Assembly: GCA_002502705.1 (NCBI GenBank)
Contig: DAQB01000112.1
Coordinates: 11,609-28,886, forward strand
Direction of reading: 5' to 3'
Origin: Thermoplasmatales archaeon UBA582
GTDB taxonomy: Archaea; Thermoplasmatota; Thermoplasmata; Thermoplasmatales; Thermoplasmataceae
Length of the DNA: 17,278 nt
Under the pieces are notes generated by a model. The model made no database searches, was not told the origin of the DNA, and saw nothing but the letters and a program-made list of their open reading frames with translations. This document shows, one piece after another, positions 7,186-13,846 of the stretch. The translations under genes and the position numbers were made by a program. Position 1 is the first letter of the stretch, and each line of letters opens with the position of its first letter.

Positions 7186-8424
7186 TTAAGCGGAATGTGC
7201 AACTTTCTCAAGTGTTTTCCTGTAAGAAAATGAATAATTTCCCAGTGATGCTATCTTTTTCCTTACCAGTTCCTTGTTTATGAAAATCTTGTTTTTCAGG
7301 AAGACGTATGCCGGGGTTATGCTATTTAATGGAAGTTCATCATTCTCATATTTAAGAAATACTTTTTTGCCCTTGACAAAGTCATTTAAATAAATCATTG
7401 ATGCTTTCTCGTCCACTATTTCTATGCCATGCAATTTAATTATCATTCCATTTTCAAGCTTCAATGTTGATCCATCTATTACGTCAACGACTTTATTCAT
7501 GCTGGTATTTTTTTCAGGCGTTTTCTCCTTGGGGTCAACAACCGGTTTTGCATCCTTGATCGCAGGATGATATTCCAGATTCTCATATTCCAATCTACCA
7601 GTTCTTCGCATTATTTCAAAATCAAATGTATATTCCTTTAGTGATCCAGCAAGGCCCACTTTCCTTTCTATAGTCTTAAGATACTTTTCGTTAAGCTCAT
7701 AACCAACAGCGTTTCTATCATTTTCAAGAGCCGCTTTTATTGTAGTTCCACTGCCCAGAAATGGATCGAGTACTGTGTCGCCAACAAATGAAAACATCTT
7801 TATAAGCCTCTTTGGAAGTTCCTCGGGGAACATTGCTTCATGATCAGTCTGGCGCTCCCCTCCAAAATTCCAGTGGCTCGAGAAAAATTCCTTCCATTCT
7901 TCCTTAGATAAACGTGATTTCTCTTTTACCTCCCTGTCAACATCAGTTTTTCCTATTTTTTTGAAGACCAGTATGTATTCATAGTCCACCTCTATAATCC
8001 CATTTTTTGGGTATGGAAAAGAGCCCATTACACTGGCTCCACCAGTAGTGTTCATCGTAGTCTTCTTCTGCCAGATTATAGAACCCAGGTAATCAAAGCC
8101 TATCTGTTCGCACTGATTGATAAATTCTGAATGGAGGGGCACTATCCTGTACCTGCCGTAGGAGATCGTTCTGAGAAACTGATCTCCAATATTTATGCAC
8201 AGCCTGGACCCTGGCTTGAGAACACGGTATACCTCCTTCCAGACCCTGAAGAGGTCTATCAGGTATTCATGAAGCGTCTGATTATATCCAATCTGCCCTT
8301 CAGTGTTGTAATCCTTTATGTGCCAGTAAGGAGGAGAAGTTACAGTAAGATCAATAGTCTCGTCCCCGAGCTCCGCAAGACTCCTGCTGTCCCCTATGAT
8401 GATCCTTGCAAAATTCTCCTTCAT
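7186..8424 (-). CDS. N4-cytosine DNA methyltransferase (CTAG-type, predicted) fused to a degenerate SNase-like domain
   Basis: This 412-residue protein has class-beta order: the catalytic motif IV TSPPYW (residues 29-34; S/T-S-P-P-Y is typical of N4-cytosine enzymes) precedes the SAM-binding DPFLGSGTT (220-228). GSFPYPKNGI, DYEYILVFKK and SHWNF match enzymes accompanying MjaI-type nucleases, so CTAG is the predicted site. It should protect host DNA by N4-methylating cytosine. After a charged linker (about 285-309), residues 310-405 resemble a staphylococcal nuclease fold: VVDVIDGSTLKL, IKLHGIEIVDE, FVKGKKVFLKYE, PAYVFLKN, INKELVRKKIA. The nuclease's second DGDT aspartate is Ser, the catalytic Arg of the first loop is Lys, and the 'YGR' arginine is absent, so cleavage is unlikely; DNA binding is a guess. 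The frame is intact although the partner nuclease gene is broken, which makes this an orphan methyltransferase. Confidence 0.85.
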   Translation of the reverse strand: MKENFARIIIGDSRSLAELGDETIDLTVTSPPYWHIKDYNTEGQIGYNQTLHEYLIDLFRVWKEVYRVLKPGSRLCINIGDQFLRTISYGRYRIVPLHSEFINQCEQIGFDYLGSIIWQKKTTMNTTGGASVMGSFPYPKNGIIEVDYEYILVFKKIGKTDVDREVKEKSRLSKEEWKEFFSSHWNFGGERQTDHEAMFPEELPKRLIKMFSFVGDTVLDPFLGSGTTIKAALENDRNAVGYELNEKYLKTIERKVGLAGSLKEYTFDFEIMRRTGRLEYENLEYHPAIKDAKPVVDPKEKTPEKNTSMNKVVDVIDGSTLKLENGMIIKLHGIEIVDEKASMIYLNDFVKGKKVFLKYENDELPLNSITPAYVFLKNKIFINKELVRKKIASLGNYSFSYRKTLEKVAHSA

Positions 8425-8624
8425 GTCCTATCGGATATCAGAAGCGATCCTTAAGAAATTGTTTTTTTCTATTCTTTATAGTATCAGGTACGAGACATCC
8501 TGGATTATCTGCAGTATCACTTCGCGAGTAAAATATTGGCAAACAAGGTATCTGGTAAACATATCCAAACAATGTATTTCCATGCATTGATTATAATTGC
8601 ATTAGACGAAGGAAGCAAAGTATA

Positions 8625-8640
8625 AACTAACTCATTAGTT
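8625..8640. repeat. Inverted repeat AACTAA-CTCA-TTAGTT
   Basis: Two perfect 6-bp arms flank a 4-nt centre in the middle of the divergent intergenic region. It could be an operator or a weak hairpin; A+T-rich short arms also arise by chance. Confidence 0.3.
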
Positions 8641-8729
8641 CAGAATTATCTTCGGGATCCACTCACACTGCATTAAAAATTGTCATCTATGGGTACTATT
8701 TCTTCTGATCTTGAATGATTTTCCTCAAA

Positions 8730-8744
8730 GAATTCCCGGAATTC
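8730..8744. promoter_or_regulatory. Perfect 15-bp palindrome, candidate operator
   Basis: GAATTCC-C-GGAATTC has two perfect 7-bp arms around one base. It lies 63 bp before the peptidase start and upstream of the expected TATA element, a usual place for an archaeal activator or repressor site. The bound protein is unknown. Confidence 0.35.
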
Positions 8745-8757
8745 AGATTCCTTTCTG

Positions 8758-8788
8758 TGTGCGCAAATCTGCACAAAAATGAATAAGG
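8758..8788 (+). promoter_or_regulatory. Peptidase promoter: TATA-like element with flanking inverted repeat
   Basis: AAATGAATAAG (8778-8788) is centred about 25 nt before the ATG at 8808, fitting a leaderless transcript. Directly upstream, TGTGC-N8-GCACA (8758-8775) covers the position of the TFB recognition element, so a regulator bound there could block promoter assembly. The TATA match is weak. Confidence 0.35.
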
Positions 8789-8807
8789 ACAGAATCGATA
8801 TCCACTT

Positions 8808-9887
8808 ATGGCAGCCAAAGATATTTTTAAAGGCATAGACCAAGTGGACAAGATACTGATCCGGAATGGTGGGGAGAATGCAATTGATAAATCATTCTTC
8901 TATTTATCTGGCGTTGATGGTGGCCTCTTTGAGGGCTCGTCTATTGTTGTAAGCCGTGACAGAATAAAGATGTTTGTATATCAGCTTGAGGAGCAGACTG
9001 CAAGGGCAAGTGGAAAGGAAGTTGCAGTGGCAAGATCGCAGGCAGAAATGAGTGAACTCATAACAAAAGAAATTGGGAAATCCTCAAACGTTGGCGTAAA
9101 TATGAGCTCCCTGACTGTTAACATGTTCGAAGTTATCAAAAAAATACTTCCAAACGCTAAATTTGTAGATGTGTCAAAAAACATAGACAACGCCAGAATG
9201 ATAAAAGATCCCTCGGAGATATCTAAGCTCAGAGAGGCAGCAAGGATTAGCAGTGAAATTTACGAGAAATCCCTTGATTACCTGAAGGAAGGTATAAAAG
9301 AAACTGAACTGGCAGCGTATATGGTATATCAGATGATGTCAAACGGTGCATCTGAGCCATCTTTTACAACAATCGTTTGTTTTGGGGAAAATGCGTCTGA
9401 ACCTCATCATTCACCAAACAACAGGAAGCTGAAAAAGGGTGACTTTGTGCTTACAGATTATGGCGCCGCTTTCTCAAGGTATTGTGCAGATACGACAAGG
9501 ACTGCTTTATTCGGCAGGGCGACGGAGAAGCAGAAAGAGATTTATGACATTGTCTACAAGGCACAGCAGGGAAGCATGCATATGATCAGGGATGGCGTTA
9601 ACGGAAAGGATGTTAATCACAAATCCTATGAGATAATTGATGCAACAGAATACAAGGGAAAACTTATGCATGGAGTAGGTCATGGAATAGGCTTGGAGGT
9701 GCATGATCATCCTGCATTCGGAAACGCTGATTTCATTATCAGAAAAAATATGGCGGTAACAGTTGAGCCAGGTATTTACATCCCAGGTTACGGCGGCGTC
9801 AGGATCGAAGACGACGTTTTAGTCAAGGAAGATGGTTTTGAACTTCTTACAAGTGCACCGCCAAAAGAACTGATTGAGGTTAACTAA
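8808..9887 (+). CDS. Xaa-Pro peptidase / prolidase, M24B family
   Basis: This 359-residue cytosolic metallopeptidase removes residues next to proline from peptides or splits Xaa-Pro dipeptides. The N-terminal creatinase-like half (1-125) contains FFYLSGVDG. The C-terminal pita-bread domain has the five ligands of a dinuclear metal site: Asp217 (LTDYGAA), Asp228 (YCADTTRT), His292 (HGVGHGIGLEVHD), Glu320 (VEPGIY) and Glu334 (GGVRIEDD). His200 (SEPHHSPN) and His299 correspond to the other conserved active-site histidines. Length and order are normal for the family, and no key residue is missing. The gene converges on the membrane-protein gene with 25 nt between stops and diverges from the DNA methyltransferase. 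Aminopeptidase P and prolidase activity cannot be told apart from sequence alone. A role in amino-acid recycling is inferred. Confidence 0.92.
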   Translation: MAAKDIFKGIDQVDKILIRNGGENAIDKSFFYLSGVDGGLFEGSSIVVSRDRIKMFVYQLEEQTARASGKEVAVARSQAEMSELITKEIGKSSNVGVNMSSLTVNMFEVIKKILPNAKFVDVSKNIDNARMIKDPSEISKLREAARISSEIYEKSLDYLKEGIKETELAAYMVYQMMSNGASEPSFTTIVCFGENASEPHHSPNNRKLKKGDFVLTDYGAAFSRYCADTTRTALFGRATEKQKEIYDIVYKAQQGSMHMIRDGVNGKDVNHKSYEIIDATEYKGKLMHGVGHGIGLEVHDHPAFGNADFIIRKNMAVTVEPGIYIPGYGGVRIEDDVLVKEDGFELLTSAPPKELIEVN

Positions 9888-9912
9888 AATTACTTTTTAA
9901 TTATTTACCCAC
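9888..9912 (+). terminator. T-rich terminator between convergent genes
   Basis: ACTTTTTAATTATTT begins 4 nt after the peptidase stop, giving two T tracts on the transcript, the usual archaeal termination signal. A further T run (9917-9923) lies within the end of the opposing gene. Confidence 0.4.
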
Positions 9913-10581
9913 TTATTTTTTTGAAAGTGCGAAAGTCAAGACAGGGGACAGGAAAGCAATGAATGAGAATATCTTGACCGAAACATTAAGCAGGTATGCT
10001 TCACTGATCTTGAAAGAATACCATGGCTGCGGGTAACCTAATAAGTACCAGATAATAAATGAGAGGGGATAGCTCAAAACAGCTAACCAGGTATACCACC
10101 TGAATTTCCAGTACCTTATGCCGATGAACCAGATTGCTGTAATTGAATTGAAGGCAAAAACATAATACCAGAATGACCCGGGAAAACCAAACCATGATGT
10201 AACAGGCCGGTTAACAAGGAAGAGAAAATCCCAGATGAATTCAAAGGAAGCGATCGATGCGATGACTGTTGCCAGGGAAACTGCAAGCGAATCCACTAAT
10301 TTTTTTTTCTTATGCATTAGCAGAGCAGTGATCAAGATAAATCCTGTGACAGCGAGGATGTCGGTGTATGGTTCGATTGGGCTCGGTGTTCCATATATTA
10401 GATCGTGAGCATAACCGAAGATGAATGATAACACATGAAAGGCCCTGTCACCAAGGTAAGATATTGCTAATACTGTCCAGAATGCGATTCCAGTTGGGGT
10501 GAATATCCGGTTAAGAACACCTCTTCCTGTTGGCTTATTATCAGAAGAAACCTGCCTTTTTTTATAAAACTGATAATCCAC
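9913..10581 (-). CDS. Six-helix integral membrane protein of unknown function
   Basis: I do not recognise a family for this 222-residue protein. After a polar, basic N terminus (residues 1-26) about six membrane helices can be drawn at 28-48, 69-89, 95-123, 136-157, 161-183 and 195-219. A basic loop (HKKKK, 90-94) after the second helix and the lysine end (ALSKK) suggest cytosolic loops. It is rich in Trp, Tyr and Phe (for example SFWYYVFAF and PQPWYSF). Possibly functional charged residues at helix ends are Asp45-Arg46 and Glu114-x2-Trp-Asp118. No transporter, protease or cofactor motif was found. On the minus strand it converges on the peptidase gene and diverges from the MFS transporter gene with 177 nt between. 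A TATA-like A+T block lies at 10608-10622, about 30 nt upstream of the start. Confidence 0.75.
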   Translation of the reverse strand: MDYQFYKKRQVSSDNKPTGRGVLNRIFTPTGIAFWTVLAISYLGDRAFHVLSFIFGYAHDLIYGTPSPIEPYTDILAVTGFILITALLMHKKKKLVDSLAVSLATVIASIASFEFIWDFLFLVNRPVTSWFGFPGSFWYYVFAFNSITAIWFIGIRYWKFRWYTWLAVLSYPLSFIIWYLLGYPQPWYSFKISEAYLLNVSVKIFSFIAFLSPVLTFALSKK

Positions 10582-10758
10582 TCTGCATAACCCCTGCTAA
10601 GTCTTGACCCAGATTTAAAATATTTAACTAATATATAATTATTGGCATTAATTTATATTGACCGTTTCACTCAATTACAATGTTATTTTCAATCTTGATT
10701 TCCATATATCAACAAGATTTTTGCACACTTCTACGATACGGGAGAAGAGTACGGCGGA
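10582..10758. promoter_or_regulatory. Divergent promoter region (membrane protein / MFS transporter)
   Basis: This very A+T-rich 177-nt stretch has TATA-like candidates in both directions: the A+T block at 10608-10622 for the minus-strand gene, and CATATATC at 10704-10711 for the transporter. The latter implies a leader of about 25 nt. No clear operator was seen. Confidence 0.35.
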
Positions 10759-11919
10759 ATGGATCAGAAACATAAATTTTCTGCAGTCAATTACATTGTA
10801 ATTACATTATTAATCATACTTGCAACCACAATTCTCGTCAGGGGAAGTAATAATATGTTACAGACAACCCTTCCTCTCTTTGTAACATATAATTTTGGTT
10901 TCTCCAGGCTCCTTGTGGGTGTATTAGGAGCTATTTTTGGCCTCTCAACTTTCTTCACAACGGTCTTGAATGCCCGTCTGGAGCCGAAGACAAGAAAGAC
11001 TGCGTTTATAGTCTCAATGGGCCTTTATACGGTTGTTTTTTTACTTTACTTTCTCACGGATACTTTCTTCGTATGGTTCGTAACAATTGCATCTGGTGCC
11101 ACTCTTGGTTTTATCATGCCTAATATTGTAACAGCAGCCGGGCTTTTTCCTGATAAGAATGTCAGAGAGAGATCCATTTCCCTTTATACAACATCTCTCA
11201 GTTTAAGCTTGATCCTTGGCCCGCTCTATGAATCCTACCTGCTAAAGATATTTCCGCTTAAGGATTCATTCATACTCTTTCTTCCACTGGCGGCGTTGGC
11301 TCTATGCTTATCCCCATTCATTCACTTTCCGGATGAAAGTAACAAGAACTTGAGGAAAAAGTTCTCACTTAATCCTGGATTCAGGACTGCTGTATACCTG
11401 AATTTATCATACGGTATCCCTTTCATTTTGATTACATTATACGCCGGTATTTTTGCCAAATCCGTTCTCGGTGCATCTCTTTCAGATGTTACATTATATT
11501 ACACTGTATTCTTTTCGACTTCGTTCCTGTCAAGACTCACATTATCATTGAAGAAAAATAAATCTGGAATGATAATACCTGTCTTTCTGACAATGGTCTT
11601 AACTCTTTTAGGGCTTGGCCTTGTTTACATCTCCTCAGAAATAATAATGTTTGTATTTGCACTGGCGTTGCTAGGTATTCCTCATGGATTGAGCTATCCG
11701 CTTTCCCTGCTTTACCTGACAAGGTCATATGGACCTGAAGAACGTAGTTCAGCGAACAGTTATTTCTTTTCTGTTAATACAATAGTCATGGTTGCCGGCC
11801 CAATAATTGGTGGCTATTCTATACAGATTATTGGCTTCAGGGAAACATTCCTGTATATAGTACCAATTGCGCTGATACTAATGCTTCTTGTAACATTAAC
11901 GATACGATCGAGCCATTGA
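10759..11919 (+). CDS. Major facilitator superfamily transporter
   Basis: This 386-residue integral membrane protein has about twelve hydrophobic helices in two sets of six, divided by a charged central loop (about residues 193-205, FPDESNKNLRKKF). The loop between helices 2 and 3 (NARLEPKTRKTAF) takes the place of the family's motif A, G-x3-D-R-x-G-R, in a much altered form. Helix 4-5 signs are GATLGFIMPNIVTAAGLFP and the R-S-I-S stretch. The second half has GIPHGLSYPLSLLYL and the late AGPIIGGYSIQIIGF motif typical of MFS helix 11. The direction is likely secondary transport across the cytoplasmic membrane driven by protons; the substrate (drug, sugar or metabolite) cannot be told. The gene is monocistronic by its surroundings. 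A GGAGAAG at 10741 is too far from the ATG to be a convincing ribosome site. Confidence 0.88.
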   Translation: MDQKHKFSAVNYIVITLLIILATTILVRGSNNMLQTTLPLFVTYNFGFSRLLVGVLGAIFGLSTFFTTVLNARLEPKTRKTAFIVSMGLYTVVFLLYFLTDTFFVWFVTIASGATLGFIMPNIVTAAGLFPDKNVRERSISLYTTSLSLSLILGPLYESYLLKIFPLKDSFILFLPLAALALCLSPFIHFPDESNKNLRKKFSLNPGFRTAVYLNLSYGIPFILITLYAGIFAKSVLGASLSDVTLYYTVFFSTSFLSRLTLSLKKNKSGMIIPVFLTMVLTLLGLGLVYISSEIIMFVFALALLGIPHGLSYPLSLLYLTRSYGPEERSSANSYFFSVNTIVMVAGPIIGGYSIQIIGFRETFLYIVPIALILMLLVTLTIRSSH

Positions 11920-11953
11920 CATAAATTCTTTTGCGAAGGGATTGCATTTCACC

Positions 11954-11961
11954 AAATATAA
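11954..11961 (+). promoter_or_regulatory. TATA-like box of the rpo7 operon
   Basis: AAATATAA is the best TATA candidate in the 142-nt gap ahead of rpo7. It would place the transcript start near 11986 and give a leader of roughly 75 nt, consistent with the Shine-Dalgarno site found there. Confidence 0.35.
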
Positions 11962-12050
11962 GAGAAAATTAATAATTGTCCTCCGCATCCTGAAAGCCAG
12001 TTGCATGTTTCTACAATGTTCCACTAAGAAACTGGAAAATGCCACTTCAT

Positions 12051-12054
12051 GAGG
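12051..12054 (+). promoter_or_regulatory. Shine-Dalgarno site of rpo7
   Basis: GAGG lies 7 nt before the ATG at 12062. It marks this operon as leadered, unlike the leaderless single genes elsewhere in the window, and supports the chosen start. Confidence 0.5.
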
Positions 12055-12061
12055 ATATATT

Positions 12062-12643
12062 ATGTATATAACTGTTGAAAAAGAATATATTGCAAGGATT
12101 CCGCCTGAAAAACTGAGTGGGGATTACGACGACGCAGTAAAGCAGGTTGCAAAGGAATCAATTGAGGGGAAATTAATTGACCTGACTGAAGCAAATTATC
12201 AGAATAAGAAGGCTTTCATTATTTCTGTTGTTTCTGTCAAGACTGTAGGGGAGGGCACAATTGTGCATGGAGATGGAGGCGTTTATCAATCAATACGATA
12301 CAAAGCACTTGGATACCTGCCTGAGATGCAGGAGGTCGTGGACGGCATAGTAACATCAGTTAAAGAATTCGGTGCCTTTGTGCGTTTTGGTCCCTTTGAA
12401 GGTCTGCTTCACATCAGTCAGATCATGGATGACATGATCAGTACAGATCTGACAAACCAGAGAATAATAGGGAAGGAAACAAAGAGGGAGATCAAGGTGG
12501 GCGACAAGGTAAGGGTCAAGATAGTTTCGCTTAATCTTGCATCAGCTTCAATGCTTGACAGCAGGATTGGTTTAAACATGAAACAGCTTGGTCTGGGAAA
12601 GGTCGACTGGCTTTATCAGGTTAAGAAGGAGAAGGTAAAATGA
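12062..12643 (+). CDS. rpo7: DNA-directed RNA polymerase subunit Rpo7 (RpoE')
   Basis: Rpo7 is the archaeal counterpart of Rpb7. With Rpo4 it forms the stalk of RNA polymerase, which binds the emerging RNA and helps open the promoter. The 193-residue product starts MYITVEKEYIARIPPEKL, a family hallmark. The N-terminal RNP-like domain (about 1-78) includes the conserved GEGTIVHGDGGVY turn. The S1/OB domain (about 83-165) has VDGIVTSVKEFGAFVRFG and EGLLHISQI, followed by the acidic-basic strand GDKVRVKIVS. The length is normal. It opens a packed operon, with the stop overlapping spt4 by ATGA (12640-12643), which implies translational coupling. The partner Rpo4 gene is not in the window, as usual. 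Confidence 0.97.
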   Translation: MYITVEKEYIARIPPEKLSGDYDDAVKQVAKESIEGKLIDLTEANYQNKKAFIISVVSVKTVGEGTIVHGDGGVYQSIRYKALGYLPEMQEVVDGIVTSVKEFGAFVRFGPFEGLLHISQIMDDMISTDLTNQRIIGKETKREIKVGDKVRVKIVSLNLASASMLDSRIGLNMKQLGLGKVDWLYQVKKEKVK

Positions 12644-12834
12644 AGGAAGTACTGAGAGCATGCAAAAAATGCAAGCTTCTTACGGTTGAACGAAACTGCC
12701 CGATCCATGGTGAGGAAAAGACAACGGAGGAATGGTCAGGTTTTGTTCTGATTTCGGAGCCAACGGAATCAGTAATAGCACAGAAAGCCTCCATAAGAAT
12801 GCCTGGTATGTATGCAATTAAAGTCAGGATGTAG
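12640..12834 (+). CDS. spt4: Transcription elongation factor Spt4 (RpoE'')
   Basis: Spt4 pairs with the NGN domain of Spt5 on the RNA polymerase clamp to raise processivity. The 64-residue product has a zinc ribbon at the start: Cys8-x2-Cys11, then Cys20-P-I-His23. Most archaeal Spt4 proteins have four cysteines, so the fourth ligand here appears to be His. The beta-sheet part follows with TTEEWSGFVLI, EPTESVIAQKA and the ending MPGMYAIKVR, all characteristic of the family. AAGGAG (12626-12631) lies 8 nt before the ATG, inside rpo7. The gene overlaps rpo7 by 4 nt and the next gene by 23 nt, so the three should be translated in a coupled way. Spt5 is not in the window. Confidence 0.93.
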   Translation: MKEVLRACKKCKLLTVERNCPIHGEEKTTEEWSGFVLISEPTESVIAQKASIRMPGMYAIKVRM

Positions 12835-13324
12835 ATTTAAACTATCTCCTGATATTTTAAAAGAGATTAGTGCAAATAAGCATGTTTTAAGGGACATATC
12901 ATACTTCAGGTCTCTTCCCCGGCATATCAGGTTGATCACGGTTGGCGACGTGACAACTAGGAAATTAGAAGAGGCGGGATTGAAAATTTTCCTTGAGGTG
13001 GTTGACCTTAAGACAAAGAGGGTTGAGGATGGGAGTTTTTCTCACCGGGAAGGATCCCTCATGATAAGAAATGACGCGGGTACAATTTCACATGATCTTT
13101 TCCTTTTGATAGGAAAAATTCTTTCCGGATCAGGGGAAGCCAGGATCGAGGTCGAAGGAGAGGAAGATCTTGCGGCTTTACCAATAATTTATTATTCCGA
13201 TGACAATACGGTTATAGCCTACGGCGTCCCAGATACTGGTATGGCAAGCCTTGAGGTAAATCATGGTCTAAGGACGCATATAATTGAAATGTTAGAAAGG
13301 ATGGAAATAGAATGCCAGAGTTAA
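12812..13324 (+). CDS. GTP-dependent dephospho-CoA kinase (DUF359 family)
   Basis: This family carries out the last step of archaeal coenzyme A synthesis, phosphorylating dephospho-CoA at the 3'-hydroxyl with GTP. It is unrelated to bacterial CoaE. The 170-residue product shows the family motifs in order: LITVGDVTTRKLEEAG (about 41-56), VVDLKTKR (about 63-70), NDAGTIS (usually N-P-A-G-T-I; about 88-94), VEGEEDLAALP (about 113-123, with the catalytic acidic cluster) and IAYGVPDTGMASLEV (130-144). The ATG at 12812 overlaps spt4 by 23 nt and has no clear Shine-Dalgarno sequence, so coupling to spt4 translation is likely. The N terminus (FKLSPDILKEI) matches the family start. Association with spt4 and rps24e is widely conserved in Euryarchaeota. 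Confidence 0.92.
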   Translation: MQLKSGCRFKLSPDILKEISANKHVLRDISYFRSLPRHIRLITVGDVTTRKLEEAGLKIFLEVVDLKTKRVEDGSFSHREGSLMIRNDAGTISHDLFLLIGKILSGSGEARIEVEGEEDLAALPIIYYSDDNTVIAYGVPDTGMASLEVNHGLRTHIIEMLERMEIECQS

Positions 13325-13617
13325 AAGTTGAAAAAGTCAGTGACAACGTCCTGCTTAAAAGAAAGGAGATAACCTATACCATGCATTATTCCGGAGAACC
13401 AACGCCACAGAGAAGCAAGATCAAGGAGATAATAGCAAAGAATTTCTCTGCAAATCCGGAACTTGTAATAGTTGACAGGAACATACAGGAAACGGGAAAG
13501 CATGAGGTTAAGGGGTATTCCAAAATTTATCAGAACAAGGAAAGTGCGATGCTATACGAACCTGATTATGAGCTTATAAGAAACGGCCTCAAAGAGAAGA
13601 AAAAAGAGGGGCAGTAG
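13312..13617 (+). CDS. rps24e: 30S ribosomal protein S24e
   Basis: This is a small-subunit ribosomal protein shared by archaea and eukaryotes. The 101-residue product shows the family pattern: paired strands (NVLLKRKEITYTMHYSG), PTPQRSKIKEII, ELVIVDRNIQETGKHEVKGYSKIY and the closing YEPDYELIRNGLKEK. Length is normal. AAAGGATGG (13297-13305) is a Shine-Dalgarno-like site ahead of the ATG. The gene overlaps the kinase gene by 13 nt and its TAG is followed at once by the ATG of rps27ae. Confidence 0.95.
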   Translation: MPELKVEKVSDNVLLKRKEITYTMHYSGEPTPQRSKIKEIIAKNFSANPELVIVDRNIQETGKHEVKGYSKIYQNKESAMLYEPDYELIRNGLKEKKKEGQ

Positions 13618-13836
13618 ATGCAGAAAAGAGAGCTTTACGTTGTTGAATCAGATCATCTCGTGAGGTCCAGAAGATTCTGTCCAAGATGCGGTCCTGGTGT
13701 ATTCCTTGCGGAACACGAGAACAGGTTTACCTGCGGACGGTGCCACTATTCGGAAACCAAAAAAGTTACTGAAAAGAAACCTGAATCGCAGCCTTCTACC
13801 CCGAAAGGAAAGCCAAAGGCTAATAAGGAAAAGTAG
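13618..13836 (+). CDS. rps27ae: 30S ribosomal protein S27ae with basic C-terminal extension
   Basis: This small zinc-ribbon ribosomal protein of archaea and eukaryotes has ligands Cys21-x2-Cys24 (FCPRCGPG) and Cys39-x2-Cys42 ([10 protein letters not shown]), preceded by the conserved [15 protein letters not shown] (13606-13611) lies 6 nt before the ATG, within the end of rps24e. At 72 residues it is longer than many archaeal copies, because a Lys/Pro/Ser-rich, probably unstructured tail of about 25 residues ([16 protein letters not shown]...) follows the ribbon. Archaeal versions lack the ubiquitin part of eukaryotic S27a, as here. Confidence 0.95.
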   Translation: MQKRELYVVESDHLVRSRRFCPRCGPGVFLAEHENRFTCGRCHYSETKKVTEKKPESQPSTPKGKPKANKEK

Positions 13837-13846
13837 ATAACTAAAA

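Larger units (their letters stand above)
8425..8807. other. Divergent intergenic region with inverted repeats
   Basis: These 383 bases lie between the divergent methyltransferase and peptidase genes and must hold both promoters. On the minus strand a weak TATA-like TTTCTTAA lies about 30 nt before the methyltransferase start (8451-8458). Inverted repeats lie at 8625-8640, 8730-8744 and 8758-8775. Short open frames occur on both strands (for example 8673-8774 minus, 33 codons from GTG) but none resembles a known protein. Confidence 0.4.

Noticed and set aside
8396..8590. Plus-strand frame of 64 codons overlapping the DNA methyltransferase start
   Set aside because: It overlaps the start of a well-supported gene on the other strand and lacks family features or a ribosome site.
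8673..8774. Minus-strand 33-codon frame from GTG
   Set aside because: Charged, plausible composition but no known similarity; it overlaps the peptidase promoter and has no promoter of its own.
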